A stretch of 64,000 bases of DNA from Mixia osmundae IAM 14324. Lineage: Eukaryota; Basidiomycota; Mixiomycetes; Mixiales; Mixiaceae. The notes below the pieces were generated by a model. That model made no database searches, was not told the DNA's origin, and worked only from the letters and a program-made list of their open reading frames with translations. The stretch lies in assembly GCF_000708205.1 (NCBI RefSeq), contig NW_014575562.1, positions 869,616 through 933,615 on the forward strand, in the 5' to 3' direction. This document shows, piece by piece, positions 37,465 to 49,434 of the stretch. Position numbers and translations under genes: made by a program. Numbering within the stretch: position 1 is the first letter of the stretch; each line of letters begins with the position of its first letter.

Positions 37465-39515
37465 CTATCGTGGGATTGCATGTGCTATGTAATTGAGCAG
37501 GGCGATGCCTGGCGTGCGGTATGTATCTGAAGTAATCGTGTCCTTCTGGTGACTGCTGATGTTGAGCATGGCGCCATTTGAGCCATACATTGGCCAGTTT
37601 ACGCCGTCTAGAGTCGCAGTGTAAGGCGCATTGGGACTGAGCGAGTAGATGAAATTGATCCACCGGTCGGCGACGCGGTTAGAAAAAGCAACTTCTTGAG
37701 CATTGCCAGTGTCTACCCCCTTCAAGAACGTTGTGGCGAGCTCGCAGCCATGAGAGACACCTTGATAGTTGTCCGAGCCGCCAACGCTGTATGTATACGC
37801 ATAGACAGCGGCATTCTTGCTGGCTGCAATGGCCAGAGCTCGACGTGGACTCTCGAAAGTGATGTCGCCTGCGATCGAAGCGGCGCGCTTGAACTGGGAG
37901 CCCATTCCGAAGAGCTGCGAGCCCGTATTGTACGGCGAACCCAGCGAAGGCACGTCTGGGTATCGTTGCAGGATGTAAGGCTCGGCCATACGGATGTACG
38001 TGCGATTGCCAGGCACGAGCGCTTCGATGTCGACTTTGACGCCACTGTCCGAATTCGTGTTCGTAGACACGTACATTGTGCTTTCATCCTGACAAGTGCC
38101 AAGCAGCATGGGTACGCGGGCTATGTTGTTGGACGCGTAGAGCTGAGAGGGGAGCTGTGATCTCGAGCCCAGCGTGGGCTGCCAGGGCCACTGGACATTG
38201 TTACGCGCAGAATTGGCATTGTTACTGGCTGCGAGGAGATCTTCAAGTCTGACAAGGCGCAGGCAAGTCAAAGGCGAGGGCGCTTTAGAACAGCCAGCAG
38301 CGTCAATTACGGGCTGGCTGAAGACCGAGGCGGCAGTCTCCCTATCAGAATAGGCAAAGGTGCCGGGCGCGCCAGATTGGGCGATGATGCCAGCAAACAG
38401 TGAGCTCGGAGAATAGAGGGCATGCCAGGTAGCAGAGAAAGCGCCCGCGCTTTGTCCGCCGATGACGACGTGCCTTGGATTACCTCCGAAGGCTGCAATG
38501 TTGCTCTGCACCCATTGTAGTGCCATGCGCTGGTCGAGCAAACCTGCGTTCAGATCCGCGTCTTGCATCTCTTCGACGCCGAGGAAGCCAAACGCGCCCA
38601 TCCGGTAATTGATGGCTGCGAAGATGAAGGGTCGGCCCGTCGCCAGCCCCCGGTTGAGAATATTGATGGGCAGGTAGGAGGCGTAGTTGGGCGAGCCCGT
38701 GATCAGTGCGCCTCCATAGATGAACACGTAGACTGGTAGATTGTGACCGGCCTGTACGCCCGTCGGACGATGCACATTGACTGCGCAGTTCGCGTGAGTG
38801 ATCTCAGCGGCATGATGGACGATAACGACCTACTCGTGAGGCAATCTTCGGTCGTGCTCGACGTAAAGTCCTTTTGCGGGCATGCATTCTCGCCATTTGT
38901 TGCAGAGTAGGTCTTTGTGCTCCGAGAAGAGATAGCGCGAGGGGCTCGGAAACGATATGCTCCAATGGGCGGCATTGCGTATGGCACGCCTCTGAAGCTG
39001 TCGATCCCATTTGCAGATGATCCTTGGTAGGTACCTTGCGAGAGCTTGACGATATCCGTCGCCGGAGTAGGTGTAGATGTGCTGGCATGCGTAGCGGTAG
39101 CTCTTGCCGCAGTGCTCGTCGCGTGATGTGTCGATGTATGATGCTTTGCTGTAGAAGTATGATGCGATGTAGTTTTGTGCTTCTTGCTTGCCTTTGGATT
39201 CTTCTTGGGCTTCCTAGAAGCCTTCTTCTTCTTTGTTTTCTTTGTCGTCTTCTTCACAGACTTTGACAATGCAGACTTGCCAAGATCGCCTCTGAAGACG
39301 CGGGAGAAAGAGACGAGGAGCCCATTGGGCGTCGTCTCATCTTCGACGTAAGGATTGATGGGGAGCTCGTCAGCTAGACGCTCGTCGACGTAGGACTCCC
39401 AAGGTACGGTCGATGCGTCTTCGGTCGCGTTGGCGTAGGATCTAAGGGCCAAGTCGAACCGGCTCGCCTTGGCGGTCAAGAGTAGGGCTGCCAGAGCCCA
39501 GTATGTTGCCTTCAT
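37465..39515 (-). CDS. Secreted type-B carboxylesterase with Lys-rich linker
   Basis: Two exons, 39515-38834 and 38780-37465; 665 residues. A signal peptide (YWALAALLLTAKAS) is followed by about 60 residues and then a strongly basic stretch (residues about 85-115, KKTTKKTKKKKASRKPKK) that passes into a His/Thr/Ser-rich linker to about residue 150. Then comes the alpha/beta hydrolase of the cholinesterase/lipase family: FRGVPYAMPP, EDCLTINVHRP, YVFIYGGALITGS (oxyanion loop), NYRMGAFGFL and the nucleophile elbow GGQSAGAF. The substrate is unknown; relatives hydrolyse lipids and esters. The start is at the ATG of the signal peptide; the frame is open a little upstream. Confidence 0.9.
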
Positions 39516-39824
39516 GTGGTGTGGTGGTGTGTGTGCATGTCGGACCAGCAAAGGCAGATGCTCGCAGCACCGAGCAAGGCCAAAGTAAACAAGGCTCTTC
39601 TGCTCGCGTGGAGGTCGAGCTGTCGATTCAATAGAAGGTTGCTCGGTACACTAGTCTCGCGGAACTCGTCATTTTCTCCAAGCGCCACTGCCGACTGCGG
39701 CAGGTCAATCGAACTCAATGATGCATTAGCAGTAAAATTGGCTCGCCTGAGATGTTGATTGATATCGCGTCTGAACTTCTAATGCCAAGTCGCGTCCCCG
39801 ATCGAGCGTGAAAAATTGCTACAT

Positions 39825-40855
39825 CTACGCGAGTAGTCCGGCCTTCCTGAGCCTGTTCGAGGTTTCAGCTTGATCTCGTGCGTGGGCAGAGGGAGGATCG
39901 ACTGACCTGCGCTTGATCTCGCCTGGCGTCCTCTGCCAAGTATTGAGTTTCTTGTCGCGTGCCATTGCGGCGATATCACTTCCGTATCGTTTGACAAGCT
40001 CGGCCAGCCAATCTTGTTCGTTGCTCGACGTGTGACGGTCTACCGATGTCGCGCCCGCAGCTAAGTCCTCGAGGGCGGCAACGGCTTTTCTGGCTTGGGC
40101 TTGCGTGGCGTCTCTGTTCTGGGCAGTGGGCAGCAATTTCGGATCTTGCGACCGTAGAGAAGCCCTGGCTGCGGAGAGACTAAGCGGCAGGCCCTGCGAT
40201 TGATCTCTGGTATGGTCGAGGACGCCGTCGGGCTCTAGCTCGGCCGGTGATGGCTCGGCAGGCGCAGCTACATCAGTCTGCCAGACGTCCAATGGCGCTC
40301 CCCATGGCGTCGAGCCTGGCTCGTCTGCACTTTCGGCATCTTCGTCCGCCAGGGTGACTTTGGTTATGTTGCCATCCGCATCACGCTCGACGCGGGCAAA
40401 GCCCTTTGGGATCTTATCTGACTCTTTCTCCTTGCCTTTCCTGCTGGCCGGCGCAGCAGAAGCATCCATATCAAGTTCTGCCTCGTCATCTGATGAAGTG
40501 GTAGTCGAAGTCGAAGCGTGAGCATTGGCTTGAGCGTTTGCTTGTCTAGCCCGAAGTGCAAAAGGGATGCCTTCAATTCGTTCAAGTCCGCCAGACTGCT
40601 TCGGGTTGAGCGTCGTGAGCAATCCCATACCGATATAGTTCTGGCGGGTGGTCTTCTTGCGATCCCATAACGGCTCGAGTACTCCTGGGCCCTTGAAGAC
40701 GGTCTTTGTCTTGTTCTTTTTGATCTTTGCCAGTGACCGCTTGGAGGGTCTATTCTGCGGTGCAAGTCAGCCTGACGGTTCGAAGATGCATGTCAACGTT
40801 CGTGTACCTTTGTCGCACCAGAGCGTGCCTTGCTTCGCTGACGAGGATTTGCCAT
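39825..40855 (-). CDS. NOP16: Ribosome biogenesis protein Nop16
   Basis: Three exons: 40855-40808, 40754-39907, 39852-39825; 307 residues. Nop16 is a nucleolar factor of 60S subunit assembly. Hallmarks are all present: MANPRQRSKARSG at the start, KNKTKTVFKGPGVLEPLWD, KKTTRQNYIGMGLLTTLNPK, then a disordered middle and the C-terminal block WLAELVKRYGSDIAAMARD followed by KLNTWQRTPGEIKRR. The last intron is 54 bases, a multiple of three with no stop, so read-through would add 18 residues and reach the same stop codon. The 136-base gap to pda1 holds both promoters. Confidence 0.93.
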
Positions 40856-40991
40856 GGCTTGACGGTCGTCGGCGTGGATGATTTTTGCGAGCAACTCGAT
40901 AAGTATTGACGCGTTTGGTATCTTGGGGAGACAGGCCCAACGGTGGTCTCACACGAATAGCTCCACCGTTGCTCCTATAGCGAGAAGGAAG

Positions 40992-42795
40992 ATGGCTACA
41001 AGCATGCCACGACGAGCAATGGCGTTTGCCAGCGGCTCGCGTAGTCTGCGTGCCCTGCAGAGCTCTGGCCGGACACAGACCAGAGTGGGCGCTCGTTGCT
41101 CTTCTTCACAGGCTCGCCCTACCGTGTTGGCTCGACCCGCGCTCTGCCGGGCGAGACAGCAGCAAGCTCGGCTTCTGGAGACGTCTGCGGCAGCGAGTCA
41201 CATCGGCGAGGAGACCGTGCCCGAGAGCGCAGATGAACCGTTCACTGTCCACCTGCACGCAGAGTACTTCCAGTCCCACCTCTGCGAGCCGCCGAGCTTG
41301 GAGGTGCAGGTGACGAAGAACCAGCTGGTCGAGATGTACTCCAACATGGTCAAGATGAGACGCATGGAGATGGCCGCCGATCAGCTCTACAAGCAAAAGC
41401 TCATCCGTGGTTTCTGCCATCTCGCTATCGGCCAGGTCAGTCTCCTGTCATGCTCGTGCCGGACAGCGTCTGAGCACCAGACCGGACTTGCAGGAAGCAG
41501 TCTCGGTCGGGATGGAGTCTGCCATCAAGCCAGACGACAAGGTCATCACTGCCTATCGATGTCACCCCTTCGCCGTCATGCGTGGCGGCACCGTCAAGGG
41601 CGTCATCGCAGAGCTGCTCGGACGCCAGGATGGCATGTCCCACGGCAAGGGAGGCAGCATGCACATCTTCACAAAGTCTTTCTTCGGTGGAAACGGCATC
41701 GTTGGCGCTCAAGTACCCGTCGGAACGGGCATCGCCTTTGCTCAGCAGTACATGGGACAAGATAAGGACCATGCCACCTTCAGTATGTGGAGTGCTACCG
41801 ATCGCCGCTATGGGCTCAAGCTCTTCACACAGTCATGTACGGCGACGGCGCGTCCAATCAGGGACAAGTCTTTGAATCTTACAATATGGCCAAGCTTTGG
41901 AATTTGGTGCGCAGGCTGTCATGCGAGCTCGTCATTTGCTGATCAGAGGCTTTCCCCTGAGTGCAGCCAGCTGTCTTTGTCTGCGAGAACAATCTCTACG
42001 GCATGGGAACCTCCTCCGCGCGCTCTTCGAGCAACACAAAGTACTTCAAGCGTGGCGATCTCATTCCTGGCCTACAGGTCCGTCGCCCTCACACTGCAGC
42101 TGATCCGAGCTAACAGCATCACGCTCGCACAGGTCAACGCGATGGACATCCTCTCGGTGCACCGCGCTTGCAAATTCGCAAAGGAATGGACACAGAGCGG
42201 CAAGGGACCGCTCCTTCTCGAGATGATCACCTACCGCTACGGAGGCCACTCGATGTCCGATCCAGGCACCACCTATCGAACCAGAGAGGAAATCCAACAC
42301 GTACGTTCTGCCTGCCTTCAGGATGTATGCAAACCGACGATCGGGACAGATGCGCTCTTCCAACGATCCGATCTCAGGTCTCAAGGCCCGTCTGCTCGAT
42401 TGGAAAGCAGTGACGGAGGACGAGCTCAAATCGATCGACAAGAAAGCTCGTCAGGAAGTGGAAAAGGCAGTCGAAGAGGCAAAGAAGTCGCCAGAGCCCA
42501 ATCTCGAGAAGGACATGTGGACTGTGAGTCGCCCTCGACGCTTGCGTCACGTCGCTCATCTATCGCTTGCAGGACGTCTACGTCAAGGGAAGCAGCGTGC
42601 CTAAGCTCCGTGGCCGAGAGCGTGAGGAATGGCATCATTATTCCAAGGATGAGATCTCGGGTCCCTTGGACATGTCCTCGCTGCCGCTACTTCAGAGCGA
42701 TTCCCAGACAGACAGGTCAGTACTTTTTTCATCGCTCGACCGCGACGTGCACTGACGATGAGAACAGCTTGGGACGATTGCCCAAAGATGCGTGA
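40992..42795 (+). CDS. PDA1: Pyruvate dehydrogenase E1 alpha subunit
   Basis: Eight exons, 40992-41435, 41494-41782, 41833-41906, 41967-42077, 42133-42300, 42350-42523, 42573-42715, 42768-42795; 476 residues; introns 49-60 bases, all in phase. A long basic, Ser/Ala/Arg-rich mitochondrial presequence precedes the E1 fold. Motifs: [57 protein letters not shown], the thiamine-diphosphate site [19 protein letters not shown] to FVCENN, and the phosphorylation loop [16 protein letters not shown], whose serine switches the enzyme off when kinase-modified. It decarboxylates pyruvate together with E1 beta in the matrix. The C-terminus (after WHHY) is about 35 residues longer than in most relatives, running through a last 28-base exon. 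Confidence 0.96.
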
Positions 42796-42932
42796 TGATC
42801 ACTTTGAGCAAATGTACGAGCAGTCGCTGCCTGTTAGAGATCTGCGATTTGTACAATATTTTGCAATGTCATGCGTCTTGCGATGCAGGTACACAAGGAT
42901 GCTATGCACAGACAGACAAGGATTACGGGACT

Positions 42933-44863
42933 CTATGACGCCTCGCTGAACATGTAGGGCAGCAGGACGCGGCATGCTACAGCAAAGACCATGACTGATC
43001 TGACGGCCAGCATGGGGTATTGGAGCAAACCGGGCTCTGAGATTGAGGCTGCATTGTCGATGCCCTTTGTTAGACTGCGTGGCTGGGTGAAGAGGACGTA
43101 GATCGAGTAGAATGCGACCGAGAAGAAATGGTAGACGAGCAGCATGGGCGATGGCGCAATGCTGCATTGCATGACGAATGTGAGCCACAGCACGACGAGG
43201 GTTGAAGCGGAGACACATACGCTGCAAGTAGCACCACCGGACCCATGAGCCTCTCGCCGCCGAGCTCAAAGTATTTGAAGCAGCCTGTCTTCAAAACTTC
43301 GAGGCTCGCATCTGTTCGAGACATTAGCACAGGTGCATAGCAAGCAGGCGGTAACTCGCCATCTGCACTGAAGAGGGAGTAGAGTGCTTGGGCGAGGACG
43401 TTGATGACGCTCGCGACGCCTTTCCTCTTCCAATGCCAGGTCTTGAGGGCCTTGCGAATGTGATCCCATTCGCTTAAATCGATCACTTGCAATCCATCTA
43501 TTCCGGTCTCTATCTCCCCCACTCGCTTGCCGCCCCCCAGCAGCTCAGTGAGAATGCAAACGTCGTTGAGTGCGACAGTCATACCGCCCCCGGTGAGAGG
43601 GTGACGCATATTCATGGCGTCGCCTGCGATGATGGCTCCTTCCGCCTGCGTGCCTTGCGATTTGGGCGGCAGGTAAGAGCATGGCATGGATCGCAGTCGG
43701 TGCGAAGGGACTTGTGACTCCAGAGCTGCGTTGAAAGAGGGCAGGAGCTGCAGTGGCAGCGAAGGCGTAACATGCTTGCGCAAGTATTCCTGCGAGGATG
43801 AGAATCAGCACCCAACCTAAAACTCAGCGCAGTCGAAACATACCTTGAGCTCGCCGTTGGCCATGCTGGGAGGCTTGGCACCGGGCACATCGACCAACAT
43901 ACGCGTCTCATCCTTACTGAGCTGGTAGACCAGAACAGGCCCAACGCCGCGTTCGTCTGCTCTCAGATTGCCGCCCTTGCGTAGTATGACATGCCCGTGA
44001 CCGGGAGAAGGCATGTCGGCATGTTCGAGTATCAGACCAACAAAATTGGACCGCACGACCGGCTGGAGGGCCTCTGGCAAGAGCTGTCGCCTGAACTTGG
44101 AGAAGCAGCCGTCGGCAATGAAGGTGAGGGGCGCGAAGTAGTCAAACGTCTCTGCTGTCCTCTTGTCGCCTGCATTCGTTTGGCCGGGACGCGGTGTGGC
44201 TCTGACACCAAGTGTGCGGCCTGTTGACGCGCATGTCAGGAGCTCATTGACTGCGCCTTCTATCATCGTGACATTGTCCTGCGCGATAGCAGCACGTCGG
44301 AGGGAGTCGACGAATCGACCGTGATGAAAGCTGCGGCCTTCCTGTCGCTTGTCCAACCGGTTGGTCTCCTCGAGTTTCTGCAGTCGCTCGGGCGAACGTT
44401 TCTCATCCTCGAACCAGTGCATCTCCGTCTCTCGCTCTGGATAGGGTATATCTACACTCTGTGATCCCCAGAAGACGCGGTAGCCTTGGACATCGAAGCT
44501 GTCAATGTTGTCGAGGCAGTGTTGCAAGCCAAGTCGCTGCAATCGCATGCAGCCGCCCGGCTGGAGCAGTTCACCGACGATACGGTCTGGCGGGGTGAGG
44601 TCACGCTCGAAGATGAGCACCTTGCGACCTGACTTTGCCAGCGAGTAGGCGAGTGCTGATCCAAATATGCCAGATCCGACGATGATGATATCGTGCGTCT
44701 TGAGCGCGGCCGCCTATCAATCAATCAACATGATAACATCAATCTCCTTTTTCCCCCGGAGCGATCGAGAATCCCTTGGGAGGCCTACCTTGCCATCTGC
44801 GCTCGGCAACCGCTCCGTGAAGTCTCTTGTGGATGTCATGTCTCGCTCATTGGCAAGGCTCAT
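42933..44863 (-). CDS. ERG1: Squalene epoxidase (squalene monooxygenase)
   Basis: Four exons: 44863-44789, 44713-43844, 43789-43221, 43161-42933; 580 residues (yeast 496). Erg1 is the FAD enzyme of the ER that makes 2,3-oxidosqualene, the first oxygen step of ergosterol synthesis and the terbinafine target. The FAD-binding fingerprint is IIIVGSGIFGSALAYSLAK with KVLIFERDL; the second motif is GELLQPGG, and the flavin-phosphate motif is in IIAGDAMNMRHPLTGGGM. GCFKYFELGGERLMGPVVLL and two hydrophobic C-terminal spans (MLLVYHFFSVAFYSIYVLF, then AVRSVMVFAVACRVLLP) match the family. The extra length comes from a loop near GVRATPRPGQTNAG. Two in-frame ATGs begin exon 1 (44863, 44839); I use the first. 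Its start lies 264 bases from eIF4A. Confidence 0.93.
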
Positions 44864-45127
44864 CAAGCCGATTATCGTTCGACGACAGAACCGCGGCGAG
44901 TTTTGCCACTGTGATCTTTACTGATATTTTGATCGAGTTGCACTCGGCCAATCCGCGACGCGCAAACGCCATCACGCTGCAAAAAATTTCGCCAGGCCTT
45001 CAAGTCTTCACGACTTTAGTTTGACGGAACCCACGTCCAGCGCAACTCAAGTCTACCAGCCCGCTCGTCTTCCAGCTATACAGCTTGAAGACTCTCGAGC
45101 GGCAGAAACCAAAGCAGTAGCCCAATC

Positions 45128-46635
45128 ATGGCATCGTGAGTGCCTCTGCCAAAACTTTGTTCTACGCTCTCGCAAAGACTCCGTTGGCTTGGCGGGATGG
45201 CTCGGCGATGCAGAGTGAGGCAAGTAGAGAAATGCTTGCTGACGTGACGAGCATGCAGAACGGAAGCAGCAGCACCTCCTGCTGCCAGCAAGGCAGATGG
45301 CGGCGTACATGACCCAGAAGCAGAGCTCATCGAGTCCAACTGGGATGAAGTCATCGGCGAATTTGACCAGATGAACCTCAAGCCAGAGCTGCTCAGAGGC
45401 ATCTTTGCATACGGCAGGTCCAGTGTCCTGCTCGCTCCCACGTGAGCTCATCACTTCGACGCACAGGCTTCGAGCGACCGTCGGCAATCCAGCAACGCGC
45501 AATTCAGCCCGTCCTCCTCGGCCACGACGTTATCGCCCAGGCACAGTCTGGCACAGGCAAGACAGCTACCTTCTCAATCTCGATCTTGCAGTCCATCGAC
45601 CTCAACCTGCGCGCCGTGCAAGCGCTCGTCTTGGCGCCTACGCGTGAATTGGCCCAGCAATCACAGAAAGTCCTCATCGCGCTTGGTGACTACCTCAACG
45701 TCGAATGCTATGGCGCCGTCGGAGGTACATCCGTTCGCGAGGGTATCGAGAAGCTCAACGAAGGCCCTCACGTCGTCGTTGGCACGCCCGGCAGAGTGTT
45801 CGATATGATCCAACGACGCGCGCTCAAGACGGATCACATCAAGATCTTCTGTCTCGATGAAGCCGACGAGATGCTCTCGCGCGGTTTCAAGGACCAGATC
45901 TACGATATCTTCCAGCACCTGCCACCTCAGATCCAGGTCGTCCTGCTCTCCGCCACCATGCCAAACGATGTCCTGGAGGTCTCGAAGAAGTTTATGCGTG
46001 ACCCCAAGCAGATCCTGGTCAAAAAGGATGAGCTCACGCTCGAAGGTATCAAGCAATTCTACATCGCCGTCGACAAGGAGGAGTGGAAGCTCGACACTCT
46101 CTCTGACCTTTACGAAACCGTCACGATCACCCAGGCCGTCATCTTCTGCAACACCCGTAGAAAAGTCGACTGGCTCACCGAGAGGCTCCAAGCCAAGGAG
46201 TTCACCGTCTCGTCCATGCATGGCGACATGGAGCAAGGTCAGCGTGAGCTGATCATGAAGGAATTCCGCTCCGGCTCTTCTCGTGTCCTCATCACTACCG
46301 ATCTGCTAGCCCGCGGTATCGACGTACAACAAGTCTCCCTCGTCATCAACTATGATCTGCCTACCTCGAACGAGAATTACATCCACCGTATCGGTCGTGG
46401 CGGACGTTTCGGCCGAAAGGGTGTCGCCATCAACTTTGTATCTGCAGAGGACACTCAGGTATGTCCAGATTGGTTCTGTCATGGAGCACACACTCATGCT
46501 TTGCTCGGCAGGCTCTCCGAGACCTCGAGAAGTTCTACAGCACCCAGATCACAGAGATGCCGATGTATGGCGATCACCTCAGATCTCGATATCAACTGAC
46601 GTCTTGCATGCAGGAACGTCGCCGATCTGATCTAG
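45128..46635 (+). CDS. TIF1: Translation initiation helicase eIF4A
   Basis: Five exons, 45128-45135, 45259-45413, 45467-46458, 46512-46564, 46614-46635; 409 residues. A DEAD-box ATPase that unwinds mRNA leaders as part of eIF4F. Motifs: [16 protein letters not shown] (Q motif), [83 protein letters not shown], then [20 protein letters not shown] at the end. Exon 1 has only eight bases and codes M-A plus two bases of S; intron 1 is 123 bases. Intron 45414-45466 must start with GC (GCAGGT): a GT four bases on would break the invariant AYGFERPSA. Codons are strongly C-biased, as expected for high expression. Confidence 0.97.
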
Positions 46636-46838
46636 ACGGCAAAATAAGAGCGCAGTCTTCGCACCCTTACTACTACTTTGCAGTTGTACAACGTGGCTTC
46701 GTGCCGTTCAGCGTCCAGACAGACGCGCATGAAGCGCATCGATCCAATGAGGCATGATTTGGTATGCATATTACAGTCTAGTGAGTTTTGTTTCGATACA
46801 AAGTTAGCATAATGACGTTCTGCTAAAGCGGTGACAGC

Positions 46839-48279
46839 TCAAGTTGAACCACAGCTGAAGCCATGCGTCGGATAACGCTGGCAGACGAATTTCCTGAGCA
46901 GAGGCTCAGATTTGTAAGATACGCCTGGATCTGTCCCCGTGACAGCAAAGCCGGCCTCGATGAGGGTCTGGAAGATCTGCTTGACATTGGCGACGTGCGA
47001 GGAGACGTCAAAGCCAACGTTGCCGAAGCCAAGACAGGTCGCTTTGTTGAGCCGGCTGGTATCCGCATGACCGCCGTGGGTGAGCGCGTCGAGTGCCAGG
47101 TTGTAGACAGCTGCGTCATTGGCTATGGTGAGATGGTCGACGACGTGAAGAGGTCCGCAAGCATCAGGTGATTGTATCAAGATGTTTGTGGCGCCTGGAA
47201 TGAATGACGCAGGCAAGGGAGGCGTTTGAGGCGTGACAATCTCGTCTTCCAGCGTAGCAATCGCTGTTGTTGGCACAATTTGCGACCCGGCGTTGATGTT
47301 CAAGGCCTTGAGCAGGTTGGAGCCTTGCGCTTGTTGCCAGAAGGAAGCAGCGCAGGTCTTGGTGAATGCCTCGTCAGCAAAGCAACCCAGATTGCCATCT
47401 ATATTGGAGTCAGCTACAGCTCTCAAAAGTCAGCTGGGAGCTTACCTAGCGTGCCACGGAGATCTGGGGCCATTGCGAAGAACATTGACACGAGGGGCAC
47501 GGTCGAAGGGTAGAAGTCAAGCGCCCATGGTGTGTTGAGACCGGCGCCCTGTGAGTCTGGGTCAAGGAAGGTTCTTACTGCATGCCACGCGCACACTCAC
47601 CTGAGAATGCGCTACGATTGCAACTTTGCGTGTCTTTGACTTTGGCGCGAGATACTTGATCGCACCGACGACGTATTCCGCAGTGAGCTGGACGTCACCG
47701 AGTGAATCGGTAGGCAACGTGACATAACATGGCGAGAAGCCTTGAGCCTATTCGCGCATAGATGAGCAGGGGCACCGACGCGAACACCTCGAACACTTAC
47801 CGGAAGCAATTGCCAGTAGGGGCCCCCGACCCAGAATGACTTGGCAGGCTCTGCAGTTCCGGTGACGAGCAGTACGATGCCCTTTGCACCTTTGTTCGCC
47901 GGGTCTTGACAGGTGATGCTTGAAGCGATGTTCGCATTTGTGATGGTGAGTGCCGGCTCTCTGTACGCCGAACTAGCGACAGCTGTTCTGACACTGGGCA
48001 TCGCTGCAGCAGGCGTCGCACTAGCGATACTTGCTATAGACGCTGCGAGCGTGCTCTTTGAGCTGACAGAGCTTGCACTGCTAGATGCTGATGCTGCAGC
48101 TGGCACTACAGCTGGCGTCACGGCCGATGCAGCGGAGGCAATCGTCGTGGTCGTCGCAGAGCTTACGACGGGCTGCGTGATTGGGTTCAGCATCCATCGT
48201 GCATGCTACGCGAGGCACCTACTGCTGATAGCGTGCATTGAGCGAGCAGGGTCAGCGCGACTATAAGCTGTGCGCGCAT
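46839..48279 (-). CDS. Secreted lipase, CalB (Candida antarctica lipase B) type
   Basis: Five exons: 48279-48223, 48172-47801, 47747-47601, 47548-47446, 47398-46839; 412 residues. The start at 48279 gives a signal peptide (AQLIVALTLLAQCTLSA) that a start at 48193 would miss. About 80 Ala/Ser/Thr-rich residues follow, likely an O-glycosylated linker. The lipase part has IVLLVTGTAEPAKSF, GFSPCYVTLPTDSLGDVQL, the nucleophile elbow IVAHSQGAG (CalB TWSQGG), NTPWALDFYPSTVP, MAPDLRGTL, IVPTTAIATLEDEIVTPQ with the acid residue and CGPLHVVDHLTIAND with the catalytic histidine. It should cut ester bonds of lipids outside the cell; substrate range unknown. Confidence 0.9.
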
Positions 48280-48657
48280 CTTTGCGATATGAAGCTAAAG
48301 GTAGTTCTGAAGTCGTCGAGGTGATTGTGGCAAACGGCGGCTGCCTATAGGTGGATCCGAGCATGCCTGCCATCGTGAATAGAGGTCCCTTGCCGGTATG
48401 TCGGACAAACACGATTGGAGACATCGATGACGGCATGCCACGCGACACGGTGTACGCAGATCGTCGGGCGGCGCCTCCTCGTGCGGCGATCCTTGCACGC
48501 GAACTTAGCGCAGCTTGCCTCTGTGCCTGACTGAAAGTGTCTATGACATACTTCGGCTCTCGACCTCGCCGACCGATGGCATCGGTGGCAACGACGGAGG
48601 CACAGGCTCCAACGGATCTTATCATTCCCTCCTGAACTTCCTGGAACAGCCGCACAG
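48280..48657. other. Divergent promoter gap, lipase / hypothetical gene
   Basis: A 378-base gap between divergent starts; no recognisable gene. Minus-strand open frames that overlap it lack family features. Confidence 0.45.
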
Positions 48658-49434
48658 ATGCACGAAGCGGACGCAATCATGGGTGCGCTTCTCGTTTTGA
48701 CCTGGGGTCTGATCAGCTCTGACACACGCACAGACGGCTGGCGCAAGAGATATGTATCGTCTGCAGCGTCTCGACCTGAGCTTGCCACCATAGATAGCTT
48801 CTCAGACGACTCTGATAGTTCAGCTGGTTTACGCATCTCTTCAGAGGATTTTCCAATGCCAGCCTACGACACTCATACCGAGGTGACCATGGATCATCTC
48901 TGCGGTGAGACCATCATTCGACGAGAGCAGGCTCCGTGGGCAGCCCAGCTCAGCCAGGCAAATCTCGATCAGGTCAGCAACACAGACAAGCAGAGTACTC
49001 GCAGCGTCATCAAAAGCTTGCTTACCAGGAGCTCTCTTGATTCCTCTAGCACCTCTGACGATGGTTGCGCTCCAGTCGAGTTCATCTTGCCCTCGTCAAA
49101 GGCAGCTATCAAGACCAAGCGACCCTCCCTGCTAGCCCGAACAAAGTCAATCCTTCTCAAATCTGCTGCAAACGAACGTCGATACAAAGGCAAGCGAGTG
49201 AGCTTCTCTTCGGACAGCAAGCCACCCTCGCTCGTTACCGATTCGTCTTCGAACTCATCCGAGGATTCGTACGAGAGCTCCTACGACGATCACACGCCGC
49301 CCAGCCCAGAAGTTGCTCGCCTCTGTGCCAAATTTGACGCATTCACGGCGGCAGAAGAAGCTCGTATGCACGATGTGCTCGTGAGACGCATCCTGACACC
49401 ACCAGCCTACAAGACCGCTTTTGTTCGCGATTAG
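48658..49434 (+). CDS. Hypothetical Ser/Asp-rich protein
   Basis: One open frame of 258 residues starting at ATG 48658; no intron needed. Not recognised. The N-terminus has a short hydrophobic stretch (IMGALLVLTWGLIS), perhaps a weak anchor or signal. The middle is acidic and Ser-rich; the basic part ARTKSILLKSAANERRYKGK followed by RVSFSSDS could be a kinase site or a membrane-binding patch. The last 35 residues (LCAKFDAFTAAEEARMHDVL) look helical. The coding case rests on length and codon choice. Confidence 0.6.
   Translation: MHEADAIMGALLVLTWGLISSDTRTDGWRKRYVSSAASRPELATIDSFSDDSDSSAGLRISSEDFPMPAYDTHTEVTMDHLCGETIIRREQAPWAAQLSQANLDQVSNTDKQSTRSVIKSLLTRSSLDSSSTSDDGCAPVEFILPSSKAAIKTKRPSLLARTKSILLKSAANERRYKGKRVSFSSDSKPPSLVTDSSSNSSEDSYESSYDDHTPPSPEVARLCAKFDAFTAAEEARMHDVLVRRILTPPAYKTAFVRD

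Noticed and set aside
38761-38833. Separate gene starting at 38775
   Set aside because: The frame is the second exon of the esterase; a 53-base intron joins it in phase.
41407-42795. 462-residue plus frame across pda1
   Set aside because: It runs through introns and changes out of the conserved frame; the spliced pda1 model explains the region.
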